A stretch of 64,000 nucleotides of DNA from Maricurvus nonylphenolicus (GCF_042854845.1 NZ_AP031498.1:248001-312000), one strand, 5' to 3'; numbered from the stretch's first letter, positions 26,695 to 35,978 are shown. Program-made: numbers and translations. Notes: generated by a model not told the origin, from the sequence alone.

Positions 26695-27048
26695 ATGTCA
26701 GGACAGGAAAAAATCAATTATGTGGAGTTTGCCGCAAAGGATTTGGCCGCCACAGAGGCCTTTTTCAAACAAGCCTTTGGTTGGACGTTTGAACATTACG
26801 GTGATGACTATATTGCCTTCAGTAATGCGGGGCTTGAAGGCGGTTTTTATCAGGCGGAATTATTTGCCAGCAGCCTGCAGGGCAGCGCGCTGATTGTCTT
26901 GTACAGTGAAGATCTGGCGGCGACCGAAGCCAGGATTGAAGCGGCGGGCGGTTATATTGTGCAGGAAACCTACGACTTTCCCGGTGGGCGCCGGTTTCAT
27001 TTCTCCGAGCCCAGCGGCAATGAATTTGCGGTTTGGTCTGATAAATAA
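26695..27048 (+). CDS. VOC family protein (glyoxalase-like)
   Basis: 117 aa, a single vicinal-oxygen-chelate module pair: INYVEFAAKDLAATEAFFKQAFGW opens the first beta-alpha-beta unit, and FHFSEPSGNEFAVW closes the second with a metal-ligand-like Glu. Members of this compact group are of unknown substrate. The RBS CTGGAGA precedes ATG 26695. It ends eight bases before the convergent fau gene. Confidence 0.85.
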   Translation: MSGQEKINYVEFAAKDLAATEAFFKQAFGWTFEHYGDDYIAFSNAGLEGGFYQAELFASSLQGSALIVLYSEDLAATEARIEAAGGYIVQETYDFPGGRRFHFSEPSGNEFAVWSDK

Positions 27049-27055
27049 GGGCCGA

Positions 27056-27676
27056 TTAGCCCAGTATAAAATCCCGATGCCAGTGTGACCGGCTGGCCAC
27101 TAAAATCTGCGATTCGGTGGCGATACTGTGTAACGGGATATCCCAGTGCTCAGTATCCAGTTTGTCGACCTGTTGGCAGCTGTGAGCCAGCCCCAGTAAA
27201 TAAGGGCGATGATTTTGGGTCTGGTGCTTGAAGGCAAAGGTCCGATCATAAAAGCCGCCGCCCATGCCCATGCGATTGCCGTTCGCATCAAAGCCGACTA
27301 ACGGCATTAGCACCATGTCTAAATCCTCTGCGCGAATACGCTTGCGCGGATCGGCTTTGGGCTCGGGAATGCCAAAGCGGTTCGGTTCCAGTTGCGTATG
27401 CTCATCAAAACGCACAAACCACAGGCGGTTTTCGGCACCGGGTTTGAGTACCGGAAGGTAACAGGCCTTGCCACGTCGTAGCGCTTCGTGCAGCAGTGGG
27501 GTGGGATCAATTTCGCCATCATTGGGCAGATAAAGGGCGATACGTTTACTGCGCAAAAAAATAGGTTGGCGCGACAGTTGTTTGCACAAATGTTCAGCGG
27601 CTAATTGCTGTAGTTGCGGAGAAAGCGCCCGGCGACGTTGCCGTAATTCTAGGCGTAGGCTTTGACGATTTTCCAT
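27056..27676 (-). CDS. fau: 5-formyltetrahydrofolate cyclo-ligase
   Basis: 206 aa. RLELRQRRRALSPQLQ at the N-terminus, RIALYLPNDGEIDPTPLL in the middle, and PLVGFDANGNRMGMGGGFYDRTF (the ATP and folate signature) identify the enzyme that converts 5-formyl-THF to 5,10-methenyl-THF. It lies just downstream of the 6S RNA on the same strand, which is the classic ssrS-ygfA/fau arrangement of Gammaproteobacteria and strongly supports both calls. Confidence 0.93.
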   Translation of the reverse strand: MENRQSLRLELRQRRRALSPQLQQLAAEHLCKQLSRQPIFLRSKRIALYLPNDGEIDPTPLLHEALRRGKACYLPVLKPGAENRLWFVRFDEHTQLEPNRFGIPEPKADPRKRIRAEDLDMVLMPLVGFDANGNRMGMGGGFYDRTFAFKHQTQNHRPYLLGLAHSCQQVDKLDTEHWDIPLHSIATESQILVASRSHWHRDFILG

Positions 27677-27700
27677 GTCAGGCTGCTAGATGAATAAGAA

Positions 27701-27879
27701 TAAGAGGCCCCAAGAGTGCCGCTGTCAACTTGGCCTTGAACCGTGGGGTTCAAGGTGGGTGATCTCAGTTACATATTAGGCTTTCCGTCGTGCGGACATG
27801 CACATCAATGCAAGCGTGAAACCCCCGGGGTAAACATTATCGGCTCGAGGACTTGTCGACTGGCCAACACTTCAGGGTT
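27701..27879 (-). ncRNA. ssrS: 6S RNA
   Basis: Read on the minus strand this stretch contains GGCCAGTCGACAAGTCC-TCGAGCCGATA near the 5' end and CACCTTGAACCCCACGG-TTCAAGG near the 3' end, both conserved 6S RNA segments. The ends can pair (CCCTGAAGTG with CACTCTTGGGG) as the closing stem. 6S RNA binds sigma70 RNA polymerase and damps transcription in stationary phase. The position between zapA and fau is the expected one. Ends are approximate. This also accounts for most of the 348-base gap between fau and zapA. Confidence 0.92.
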
Positions 27880-27885
27880 GGGTCG

Positions 27886-27891
27886 AGTATA
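27886..27891 (-). promoter_or_regulatory. Probable -10 box of the 6S RNA promoter
   Basis: TATACT on the minus strand lies about seven bases before the inferred 6S start. The -35 region is poorly matched (T-rich, around 27908-27913). Confidence 0.5.
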
Positions 27892-28003
27892 GCGTAGATC
27901 GGAGGGCGAAAAAATCTTGAACTTGCCTGGGATTCAAGCTATGTCAGCGGTAAAAATAGGGAAATTTTATAAGCCTGAGATTACTGGTAAATAGGGTGGG
28001 GCA

Positions 28004-28026
28004 AAGCTTCAGGTGGCCTGAAGCTT
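28004..28026 (-). terminator. Hairpin directly after zapA
   Basis: AAGCTTCAGG, a three-base loop and the perfect complement span the zapA stop codon region. There is only a short T stretch after it on the minus strand, so it may be a weak terminator, an RNA-stabilising stem, or a boundary before the 6S promoter. Confidence 0.5.
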
Positions 28027-28324
28027 AGTCAATATTGTTCAGAGCTTTATCGAGTTTGTCGCACAGGCGCTGCAGTTGATCGCCATCCACTTGTGGTTCA
28101 GCGGGCTGTCCCTTGGCTTGTAGCAGTTCATGGCTGAGGTTGAGGGCAGCCATTACGGCGATGCGCTCCAAGCCAATTACCGTTCCGGACTGGCGAATAT
28201 CACGCATGCGGATATCGAGCTCGCGGGCCGCTGAAATCAGGGCATCGCGCTCTTCGGGCGGGCAGGCGACCTGGTACTCTTTGTCGAGTATGCTGACGCT
28301 GACTGTGCCGATTTGTGTGCTCAT
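28025..28324 (-). CDS. zapA: Cell division protein ZapA
   Basis: 99 aa. VSVSILDKEYQVACPPEERDAL forms the N-terminal beta hairpin and helix, and RIAVMAALNLSHELL starts the coiled-coil dimerisation helix; both are standard for ZapA, which bundles FtsZ filaments at midcell. It is followed by 6S RNA and fau and preceded by the ZapB-like coiled-coil gene on the same strand, the usual gammaproteobacterial order. Confidence 0.93.
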   Translation of the reverse strand: MSTQIGTVSVSILDKEYQVACPPEERDALISAARELDIRMRDIRQSGTVIGLERIAVMAALNLSHELLQAKGQPAEPQVDGDQLQRLCDKLDKALNNID

Positions 28325-28351
28325 GGGGTATATCCTTGGAGCCCTTCGCTC

Positions 28352-28561
28352 CTAGCCCTCTTGTTCCAGACTTTTTAACCGGGTAATCATGGCTTCCACC
28401 CTGGTACGGGCCAGCTCATTCTTTTCAATAAGGCGGGCGCGTTCACGGGCCCACTCGCCTTCCTTCTCTCGCAATTGCTGATTTTCCTTTTGCTGGCGCT
28501 CCACAAGCTGGATGAGCTGGTCGAGCTTGGCTTCCAGGGCCGTTAACAGGTTATCAGTCAT
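28352..28561 (-). CDS. ZapB-like coiled-coil protein (TIGR02449 family)
   Basis: 69 aa, almost entirely one coiled coil (LEAKLDQLIQLVERQQKENQQL ... ARTRVEAMITRLKSLEQEG). Its size and its place 27 bases upstream of zapA fit the TIGR02449 family, a small protein found next to zapA in pseudomonads and relatives and thought to act with ZapA. The exact role is inferred. Confidence 0.85.
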   Translation of the reverse strand: MTDNLLTALEAKLDQLIQLVERQQKENQQLREKEGEWARERARLIEKNELARTRVEAMITRLKSLEQEG

Positions 28562-28791
28562 AGCGAATGGTTAGTCTAAATGGTTACTTTTGCAGCTACT
28601 ATATTGCGCTGTATACGGGGGGTCAATCATTCTTAATGTAAATTCTAGAATATGTGACCTATCTTGCGCCAGTCCTTACAAAAAGTGTCCTCTGATCCGT
28701 GCCTCTGGGGGCTCTGGCGGCAGCCTTCCAGGGGGAATCATGGTAGGATGGCGGCTTGTTTTTTGGTCCCAAGATCTGTGATTGAGCGTAT

Positions 28792-29391
28792 ATGACTGAA
28801 GTAGAAGCCCTTATCCCCTTTGATGACCTCGCTGACCTGATGTTACCCATGGGCAGCCTCAACAGCCCTTCTGAGTTACATGGCTGGCTCTGTGGCAAAC
28901 TCTGTGGGGGCGCGCGTATGGAAGAGGCCGATTGGCTGGATCAGGCCTGGGAATTCCTCGATGTGGTCGGTGGCGCTGGTGCTGAGGCCCGCGAAGCGGT
29001 TGCCCATCTGTATACCACCACCTTGTCCCAATTCAACGATGAGGAGTTTGGCCTGCAGCTGCTGCTACCGGATGATGAGACTGATCTGGACCAGCGTGTG
29101 CAGGCTCTGGGTCAGTGGTGTCACGGCTTCCTCAGCGGTTTTGGCAGTGCTGGTATCGATGGTGATGCTCAGTTCTCCGCCGATGCGGCCGATGCCCTTA
29201 GAGACTTGGCGGCTATTGTGCAGGCTGGTTTAGGGGATGAAGACGACGATGAAGATGATGCCGAAGGCGACTTTATCGAAATCGCCGAATATGTGCGTAT
29301 GGCGACTTTGACCCTGTATGCCGATTTTGGCCAAATTGAATTTGACCGTATTGGTCGCGAAGAAGATGAAGGCAACGATACGTTGCATTAA
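28792..29391 (+). CDS. ygfB: UPF0149 family protein YgfB
   Basis: 199 aa. SPSELHGWLCGKLCGG near residue 25, the central AHLYTTTLSQFNDEEFGLQLLLPDD and QWCHGFLSGFG are diagnostic of YgfB/UPF0149. The C-terminal part is very acidic (GDEDDDEDDAEGDF). It precedes pepP by 43 bases, as in many Gammaproteobacteria. In Pseudomonas aeruginosa the orthologue modulates the ampDh3 autolysin pathway and beta-lactam response; that role is not shown here. Divergent from the ZapB-like gene across 230 bases. Confidence 0.92.
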   Translation: MTEVEALIPFDDLADLMLPMGSLNSPSELHGWLCGKLCGGARMEEADWLDQAWEFLDVVGGAGAEAREAVAHLYTTTLSQFNDEEFGLQLLLPDDETDLDQRVQALGQWCHGFLSGFGSAGIDGDAQFSADAADALRDLAAIVQAGLGDEDDDEDDAEGDFIEIAEYVRMATLTLYADFGQIEFDRIGREEDEGNDTLH

Positions 29392-29434
29392 GGCAGACAA
29401 TACTTAAAACGAGAGCGCGAATACAGAGAAGCCC

Positions 29435-30757
29435 ATGAGCAAACTATCGATCACCAAACAGGAATTTGCCCGTCGCCGTAAGGCGCTGATGGAACTAATG
29501 GAACCCGATAGTATTGCCATACTTCCTTCGGCCCCCGAACGCTCCCGTTCTCGCGATACCGAATTCCACTATCGCCAGGACAGTGATCTGTTTTACCTGT
29601 CCGGCTTTGCCGAACCCGAGTCGGTGCTTGTACTTATCCCCGGTCGTGAACATGGTGAGTTTGTGGTTTTCTGTCGCGAGCGTGATCGTGAGCGGGAAAT
29701 TTGGGATGGCTACCGCGCTGGGCCCGAAGGTGCTATTGAGCAATACGGCGCCGACGATGCGTTTCCCATCGATGATATCGACGATATCCTGCCGGGCCTG
29801 ATTGAAGGCCGTGAGCGGGTTTACTACGCCATGGGTAAGGATGCCGACTTTGATCACCAAGTGATGACCTGGGTAAATACCATCCGTGCCAAGGTGCGCT
29901 CCGGAGCAACGCCGCCGGGTGAGTTCCTCGATCTGGACCACTTTCTCCACGATATGCGTTTATTCAAAAGCGCCGCCGAGCAACGCATCATGGCCGAGGC
30001 CGGAGAAATTTCTGCCCGCGCCCATGTGCGAGCGATGAAACTCTGCAAACCCGGGCTTTACGAATATCACCTGGAAAGTGAAATTTTGCATGAATTTGGT
30101 ATGAGTGGTGCGCGCCACGCCGCCTATAACACCATTGTTGGTGGCGGGGAGAATGGCTGCATTTTGCACTACATCGAAAATAACCAAAAACTGAAAAAAG
30201 GCGATCTGGTTCTGATCGATGCTGGTTGCGAGTTCGAATACTACGCTGCCGACATTACCCGCACTTTCCCAGTGGGTGGTAAATTCAGCGAAGAACAAAA
30301 AGCCCTCTATAACCTGACCCTGAAATCCCAGTACGCGGCAATTGATGCCATCAAACCGGGTAACCACTGGAATGATCCTCACGAAGCGTCGGTACAAGTG
30401 ATCACTGAAGGTTTGGTTGAGTTGGGCCTAATGGAAGGTGATATAGACGAGCTGATCGAATCCGAAGCCTACAAAGATTTCTACATGCATCGCATTGGCC
30501 ACTGGCTGGGTATGGATGTGCATGATGTAGGTGATTACAAGGTCGGTGGTGAATGGCGTGTACTGGAGCCAGGTATGGTGATGACCGTTGAACCAGGTAT
30601 TTATGTAGCGCCGGATAATGAGAAGGTCGACAAGAAATGGCGCGGCATTGGTATTCGCATTGAAGATGATGTGTTGATCACCAAAGACGGTTGCGATGTA
30701 TTGACCGCCTCGGTGCCGAAAACTGTTGAGGATATTGAAGCCTTAATGGCGAGCTAA
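29435..30757 (+). CDS. pepP: Xaa-Pro aminopeptidase P
   Basis: 440 aa. The N-terminal creatinase domain (residues 1-165, FHYRQDSDLFYLSGFAEPESVL) precedes the pita-bread catalytic domain. Metal ligands are visible as LIDAGCEFEYYAADITRTFP (two Asp), HRIGHWLGMDVHDVG (His), TVEPGIYV (Glu) and GIGIRIEDDVLIT (Glu). The enzyme removes N-terminal residues before proline in the cytosol. The ygfB-pepP-ubiH-ubiI order is conserved. The length is normal for PepP. Confidence 0.95.
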   Translation: MSKLSITKQEFARRRKALMELMEPDSIAILPSAPERSRSRDTEFHYRQDSDLFYLSGFAEPESVLVLIPGREHGEFVVFCRERDREREIWDGYRAGPEGAIEQYGADDAFPIDDIDDILPGLIEGRERVYYAMGKDADFDHQVMTWVNTIRAKVRSGATPPGEFLDLDHFLHDMRLFKSAAEQRIMAEAGEISARAHVRAMKLCKPGLYEYHLESEILHEFGMSGARHAAYNTIVGGGENGCILHYIENNQKLKKGDLVLIDAGCEFEYYAADITRTFPVGGKFSEEQKALYNLTLKSQYAAIDAIKPGNHWNDPHEASVQVITEGLVELGLMEGDIDELIESEAYKDFYMHRIGHWLGMDVHDVGDYKVGGEWRVLEPGMVMTVEPGIYVAPDNEKVDKKWRGIGIRIEDDVLITKDGCDVLTASVPKTVEDIEALMAS

Positions 30758-30816
30758 CGTCATACTTGGTATAGCGGGTATCCATTGGGTTTGGAAATAA
30801 GTAAGACGAATAATTC

Positions 30817-32067
30817 GTGGCAAATATAACAAACACACAAATCGCCATTATCGGCGGCGGCATGGTTGGCGCAGCCCTGGCCACCTTATTGGCCTGTGCG
30901 CGTACGACGTGGAAAGTCACCTTAATTGAAGCCTTCCCGTTTCCGGCCAAAGATACCGATGCTGAGCCGATATATCAGCCCAGCTTCGATGCCCGTTCCA
31001 CGGCTATCGCTGCTGGTAGCGTGCAGTTGTTTGAGCAGGCGGGTGTTTGGCAGCAACTCAAGCAACACGCAACAGCCATCAATCAAGTGCATGTTTCCGA
31101 TAAAGGTCATATCGGCGGTACCGTAATCGATAAAAATGACCTCGGCGAAAAAGCCCTGGGTTATGTGATCCCCAATGCCTGGATTGGTAATGTGCTGCTT
31201 AACCATATTCAGCAGCAGAGCAATATCGACATTATTGCGCCGGCGCAGGTAAAACGCCTGCAACCCAAACAAACTGGTGCGGCTCTGCTTATCGAAAACG
31301 AGGATGAAAACTTTACCCTGGATTGTGAGCTGGCAGTGATTGCCGACGGCGCTCAATCACCCTTGCGCAAGCAGTTGGGTATCGATGTTGAGGTACATAA
31401 TTATCAGCAGACGGCGATTATTGCCAACGTTGCTTTTGATCAGCCCCATAACGGTATCGCCTATGAGCGCTTTACCGATCAGGGGCCAATGGCGCTACTG
31501 CCACTTGGCGAAAGTGAGCAGGGTTGTGAAAGTGCTCTGGTGTGGACGCAACCACAAGATCAGGCTGAGCGTATTTTGGCGCTGGATGAAGCGGGGTTTC
31601 TGGCTGAGCTGCAACAGCGTTTTGGTTTCCGGCTCGGTAACTTTACCAAGGTGGGCAAGCGCGACAGTTACCCGCTAGAGTTGTTAGTCGCTAAAGAACA
31701 GGTTCGTTCCTCTATAGCCGTGATGGGCAATGCCGCTCACTTTTTACATCCGGTTGCCGGTCAGGGTTTTAATTTGGCCCTGCGTGACTGTGCGGCCCTG
31801 GTGGCTGAGTTAGCTGCTGCGTTTGATCAAGACTTGCCGCTGGGCAATTTGGACAGCCTGCTGCGTTATCAACAAACCCAGGAAAATGATCAGTTGGCCA
31901 CCATTCGTGGCAGCGATACGCTGACCAAATTATTTTCTACCGATCAATTACCCCAGGCCGCATTGCGAGCATTAGGTTTTATCGGTTTGGAAGCCTTGCC
32001 TGTCAGCAAACAGTGGCTAAGCATGCAGTCCATGGGTCAGGCTGGCCGTCGAGTAAATTTACAATAA
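30817..32067 (+). CDS. ubiH: 2-octaprenyl-6-methoxyphenol hydroxylase
   Basis: 416 aa, start GTG 30817. The FAD-binding fold opens with IAIIGGGMVGAALATLL, the DG motif region is LAVIADGAQSPLRKQL, and the second FAD motif GNAAHFLHPVAGQGFNLALRD matches UbiH better than UbiI. It hydroxylates the ubiquinone ring during aerobic Q biosynthesis, within the Ubi complex. It is co-directional with pepP and followed after four to ten bases by ubiI. Confidence 0.92.
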   Translation: MANITNTQIAIIGGGMVGAALATLLACARTTWKVTLIEAFPFPAKDTDAEPIYQPSFDARSTAIAAGSVQLFEQAGVWQQLKQHATAINQVHVSDKGHIGGTVIDKNDLGEKALGYVIPNAWIGNVLLNHIQQQSNIDIIAPAQVKRLQPKQTGAALLIENEDENFTLDCELAVIADGAQSPLRKQLGIDVEVHNYQQTAIIANVAFDQPHNGIAYERFTDQGPMALLPLGESEQGCESALVWTQPQDQAERILALDEAGFLAELQQRFGFRLGNFTKVGKRDSYPLELLVAKEQVRSSIAVMGNAAHFLHPVAGQGFNLALRDCAALVAELAAAFDQDLPLGNLDSLLRYQQTQENDQLATIRGSDTLTKLFSTDQLPQAALRALGFIGLEALPVSKQWLSMQSMGQAGRRVNLQ

Positions 32068-32077
32068 GGCTTTGGGC

Positions 32078-33307
32078 ATGAACGACGCGACGGAAATGAC
32101 TGAATCAAGAGCAGAATTCGATATCCTAATTGTCGGCGCCGGCCTGGTCGGTGGCGCTTTGGCCTGCGCGCTTGCCCAAATTGATCAATCGCTTGCCGTG
32201 GGGGTGATTGAAGCCGGGCCGGACCCCAAACCATTTAACGCTGAGCAGTTTGATCCGCGTGTGGTTGCCTTAACCCATGCCTCGAAGCAACTGCTGGCCA
32301 GTATTGGCGCTTGGGACATGATCGAAGCCGAGCGCACCTGCCCCTATACCGATATGCATGTGTGGGATGCTGATGGCACGGGCAATATTCATTTTGATTG
32401 CCGTGAAGTGCAGCAGCCAAGCCTGGGCCACATTGTTGAAAATAGCGTGGCGGTTCGGGCTATTACCCAACAATTGTATCAGCGAGCCAATGTTCAGTTG
32501 ATTCACGGGCGAGTGGAGACTTTGCACCGTGATGACCAAGCGCAATTATCGCAGGTGATTTTGGAATCCGGCGAGGTTGTATCGGCGCCGTTACTCTTGG
32601 CCTGTGATGGCGCTAATTCCAAAGTGCGTGAGTTGGCCAATATGCATACTCGCGAATGGGATTACGGCCATCACGCCGTGGTCACCACGGTGCGCAGCGA
32701 GCAGCCACACCAATTCACGGCCTGGCAACGTTTTTTAACCTCAGGTCCGCTGGCGTTTTTGCCGCTGGTTACCGCTGAGGGTGATGCTCACCAGTGTTCG
32801 ATTGTGTGGTCTGTATTGCCGGAATTAGCCGAAGCGTTAATGGCGCTGGATGACGACACATTTTGTCTGCGCCTCAGTGATGCCTTTGAGCATAAGCTCG
32901 GCAAAGTCGTACACGCCGATAAGCGTTTTAGTTTCCCATTACGACAGCGTCATGCCATTGATTATATTAAACCCGGTATTGCGCTGGTGGGTGATGCCTG
33001 CCATACCATTCATCCTTTAGCCGGTCAGGGCGTGAATTTAGGCTTCCTTGATGTGCTGGCGTTACAGCAGGAAATTCAGCGCGCCTGCGAACGTAACCTG
33101 CCCCTGTCTGATGAATCCATTCTGCGTCGTTACCAACGTCAGCGCAAAAGCGGCAACCTGTCGATGATGGCGGCGATGGAAGGTTTTAAACGTTTATTCG
33201 GTGCTGACAATATCGGTGTGCGCTGGGTGCGTAACGAAGGTTTACGTCAGGTAAACAGTTTGCCGCTGTTAAAAAATACCATCGTTAAACAAGCCATGGG
33301 ACTCTAA
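32078..33307 (+). CDS. ubiI: 2-octaprenylphenol hydroxylase UbiI/VisC
   Basis: 409 aa from ATG 32078 (TTG 32072 is in frame). ILIVGAGLVGGALACAL is the FAD-binding motif, LLACDGANSKVRELA the DG region, and LVGDACHTIHPLAGQGVNLGFLD the second FAD motif in its UbiI/VisC form. It introduces the C5 hydroxyl in ubiquinone synthesis. It is paired with ubiH, and the radical SAM genes start six bases after its stop, so they are probably co-transcribed. Confidence 0.92.
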   Translation: MNDATEMTESRAEFDILIVGAGLVGGALACALAQIDQSLAVGVIEAGPDPKPFNAEQFDPRVVALTHASKQLLASIGAWDMIEAERTCPYTDMHVWDADGTGNIHFDCREVQQPSLGHIVENSVAVRAITQQLYQRANVQLIHGRVETLHRDDQAQLSQVILESGEVVSAPLLLACDGANSKVRELANMHTREWDYGHHAVVTTVRSEQPHQFTAWQRFLTSGPLAFLPLVTAEGDAHQCSIVWSVLPELAEALMALDDDTFCLRLSDAFEHKLGKVVHADKRFSFPLRQRHAIDYIKPGIALVGDACHTIHPLAGQGVNLGFLDVLALQQEIQRACERNLPLSDESILRRYQRQRKSGNLSMMAAMEGFKRLFGADNIGVRWVRNEGLRQVNSLPLLKNTIVKQAMGL

Positions 33308-33312
33308 AGCCT

Positions 33313-34635
33313 ATGTCGAACGCTATTTCCTCCATTGCGTTGGTGTGTTTGACACCTATCACCGACGGCAATGAGCTGGGTGCAATGGAGTTGCCCAGTT
33401 ACGGCATTAAGCGTATTCAAGCTGCGGTGGTGGCTGATCCTGCACTGGCCGATTGCCAGCTGCATATGATTGACCTGATGCGGGATGACGTTGAAGGTTA
33501 TGTTGAAACCATTCTCGCCTGCGAACCGCAATTAATCGGCATTTCCATGTATGTCTGGTCGACACCCTGCATGATAGAAGTGGCGCGTCGAATTAAATTA
33601 CGTCGGCCCGATATTTTAATTGTGTTTGGTGGCCCGTCGGCGCGAAAGGAAGTCTTTGATCTGCCTATCTATCCTGCACCCCATCATGTGTTGGATGCAC
33701 TGGTGAGTTCCGAAGGTGAAGAAACCTTTACCCGTATAGCCCGATTGCCAGAAGCCAGTAAACAACAATTAGAGAGTGTGCCGGGGTTAGATGTGCCGGC
33801 TATTAGTGGCTGGTATTCAACCGGGCCGCAGGTACCGATTGCCTGTTTGGATAATATCGCCTCGCCATACCAGCTGGGGTTGATGCCGCGTAATACTGTG
33901 GCCTACCTGGAAACCTTTCGCGGCTGCCCCATGAGTTGCCGTTTTTGTGAGTGGGGCGCAACCGACAGTGCAACCACGGTATTTTCTACCGAGTACCTGA
34001 TTAAAGAAATGCAGGCTTACAAGGAGTGGGATGCCTCGTCGGTATTTTTGGTTGATGCCGGTTTAAACCTCAATGCCAAAGCCTTTAAAAATTTGCAGGC
34101 CGCCGAGCGTGAAGTCGGATTCCTCGCGCGCGCCAAAGGTCTGTGGGCTGAGATATATCCCACCAATGTACGTGATGAACATTTACAGTTTTTGCGCGAA
34201 GTGAATGTTGGTTACCTGGGCATCGGTTTACAATCGATTGATCCGGCAGTATTGAAAGATCAGGATCGTCCTTTCAAGCAGGAACGTTTTGAAGAGTCCG
34301 TAAGACGTTTGGCGGAAGTTTCCTACTGTGAAATCCAAATTATTATGGGGTTGCCCGGTGATACGCCGGAAGGTTTTCAGCGTACGCTGGAATTTGCACG
34401 CTCATTACCGGTCGGTGTGCGCGCCTATCATTGCTTGGTATTGCCCGATGCCTTGCTAAACCGTTCCAAACCCGAGTGGAATATTCGCTTTAATCCGCAC
34501 AATATGGCTATGACATCCTGTCTTGGGTGGAGTGAAGCTGACTTTGCTCGCATGCGCGCCTATAACACCGAGCAGGCCCAGCAAGCTGGCGGAACAGCGG
34601 GAGAGTTTTGGTGGTTCTTTCCTCCCCAGTATTAG
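33313..34635 (+). CDS. B12-binding domain radical SAM protein (first of a tandem pair)
   Basis: 440 aa. The N-terminal 150 residues form a cobalamin-binding-like Rossmann domain (IGISMYVWSTPCMIEVARRIK, ILIVFGGPSAR). The radical SAM core starts at about residue 195, with the 4Fe-4S ligands in RGCPMSCRFCEWG (C-x3-C-x2-C). VDAGLNLN, GIGLQSIDP and IIMGLPGDTPEGFQRTLEF are the later barrel strands, typical of class B-like enzymes. The C-terminus ends in GEFWWFFPPQY. It overlaps its paralogue by 28 bases. The substrate is unknown; methylation or ring chemistry is possible. The family is firm. Confidence 0.9.
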   Translation: MSNAISSIALVCLTPITDGNELGAMELPSYGIKRIQAAVVADPALADCQLHMIDLMRDDVEGYVETILACEPQLIGISMYVWSTPCMIEVARRIKLRRPDILIVFGGPSARKEVFDLPIYPAPHHVLDALVSSEGEETFTRIARLPEASKQQLESVPGLDVPAISGWYSTGPQVPIACLDNIASPYQLGLMPRNTVAYLETFRGCPMSCRFCEWGATDSATTVFSTEYLIKEMQAYKEWDASSVFLVDAGLNLNAKAFKNLQAAEREVGFLARAKGLWAEIYPTNVRDEHLQFLREVNVGYLGIGLQSIDPAVLKDQDRPFKQERFEESVRRLAEVSYCEIQIIMGLPGDTPEGFQRTLEFARSLPVGVRAYHCLVLPDALLNRSKPEWNIRFNPHNMAMTSCLGWSEADFARMRAYNTEQAQQAGGTAGEFWWFFPPQY

Positions 34636-35978
34636 TCGAACCGCAAGCGGTAAAGGAAACCTCTGAGCGTCCTCGTCGTGGACGGCGGGTAGCGATTCTC
34701 GCCTGTTACCCGCTGCGCGATGCCGCCATGCCGCCACAATTTATTTCCAACCACGGTATGCGAATGGTCGAGGCTTCTCTGCGTGCATCAGAGCTCGATG
34801 GTCTGGAAGTCAAAGTGTGGGATTTGGATGTTGCACGTCTGCAACCGATGGTTGATGAAGTGCTCGACTTCGATCCCGATGTGGTTGGTTTTTCCGCCTT
34901 TATGTGGTCGTTTGATTTATTCGTTCAGGCCGCCCAAATTTTCAAGCAACATGACCCGCGACGCTTAATTGTTTTTGGTGGGCCTTCGGCGCGACCTTCC
35001 ATGTTTAAGCTCGAACCTTATCAACAGGCTTCCCGCTGGGTGGATGTGCTGGTGATCAACGAAGGTGAAACCGCCTTTGTGGAAATTGTCGCCAGCGAAG
35101 ATCGCCGTGCGAGCAGTTTGCAGGATATTAAGGGCTTGGCTTTACCGGGTTTGGCCGGCTGGATTGAAACGCCTGAACGTCCGCTGGCGGACCTTAGTGA
35201 TTTGCCATCACCCTATAAAATGGACCTGGTACCACCGGGTGGCATTGGTGTATTGCAAACCTATCGCGGCTGCCCATTTACCTGTTCATTTTGTGAGTGG
35301 GGTACACTGGAGTCTCCCAAGCGGGTCAGGCGAGTTGACGATTTAAGTGAAGAATTTGCAGCTATGGATCGCAATGGCGTTGGTGGCACTTTATTGGTGG
35401 ATGCTGGCTTAAACCTGAATCCCCACGGCTTTCGTAATTTAATGGATGCTGCCGCCGAAACCCGATTTTTTGAAAATCGCTATTTAATTTCTGAAGTCTA
35501 TCCCGCCAAGGTGCGCGACGAGCACCTGGAATTTTTATCCATGGTGGGTATGCCGCTGGTAGGTATCGGGCTGCAGTCCTTTGATAATGATGTGCTTTCT
35601 CATGTGGAGCGGGCCTACGATGAAAACCGTTTTGAAAAAACTCTCGATGAGTTGCGTAAAGTCTCGTCGGTAGCCATCGAGATTATTCTGGGTTTACCCG
35701 GCGATACGCCAGAGAGTTTTCGCAAAACTTTTGAACGGGCCAGAAGTTTGCCCTGTGCCTTGCGGGTTTATCACTGCGTGGTATTGCCTTCTGCACTGAT
35801 GGTGCGGGCTCCAGAAAACTACGCTATGGATTTTGACCCTCACTCCCTGAAGATGAAGTCCTGTTTGGGGTGGAGCGCAGAAGCCATGCAGCGGGAAATG
35901 GACTATGTCACTGACTGTGCGCGGCGTGAGGGCGGCGAGTGCGGCGAGTATTTTTGGGTTTTTCCTCGTCGTATGTGA
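34608..35978 (+). CDS. B12-binding domain radical SAM protein (second of a tandem pair)
   Basis: 456 aa from GTG 34608, which lies inside the previous gene. It is similar to its neighbour along its length: a B12-domain segment GFSAFMWSFDLFVQAAQIFK, then LIVFGGPSARPSM, the cluster motif RGCPFTCSFCEWG, VDAGLNLNPHGFRNLMDA, GIGLQSFD and ILGLPGDTPESFRKTFE, ending GEYFWVFPRRM. The 28-base overlap and matching ends (GEFWWFFP versus GEYFWVFP) point to a duplication kept as a pair that may act as a heterodimer or in sequential steps. No precursor peptide or obvious substrate gene is adjacent. Confidence 0.9.
   Translation: MVVLSSPVLVEPQAVKETSERPRRGRRVAILACYPLRDAAMPPQFISNHGMRMVEASLRASELDGLEVKVWDLDVARLQPMVDEVLDFDPDVVGFSAFMWSFDLFVQAAQIFKQHDPRRLIVFGGPSARPSMFKLEPYQQASRWVDVLVINEGETAFVEIVASEDRRASSLQDIKGLALPGLAGWIETPERPLADLSDLPSPYKMDLVPPGGIGVLQTYRGCPFTCSFCEWGTLESPKRVRRVDDLSEEFAAMDRNGVGGTLLVDAGLNLNPHGFRNLMDAAAETRFFENRYLISEVYPAKVRDEHLEFLSMVGMPLVGIGLQSFDNDVLSHVERAYDENRFEKTLDELRKVSSVAIEIILGLPGDTPESFRKTFERARSLPCALRVYHCVVLPSALMVRAPENYAMDFDPHSLKMKSCLGWSAEAMQREMDYVTDCARREGGECGEYFWVFPRRM

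Noticed and set aside
27781..27830. Separate small ORF within the 6S RNA region
   Set aside because: No RBS or conserved coding pattern; the stretch is explained by 6S RNA.
33313..35978. Sulfatase-maturing radical SAM enzymes (anSME)
   Set aside because: They carry B12-binding domains and lack the SPASM cysteines, and they are far from the sulfatases.
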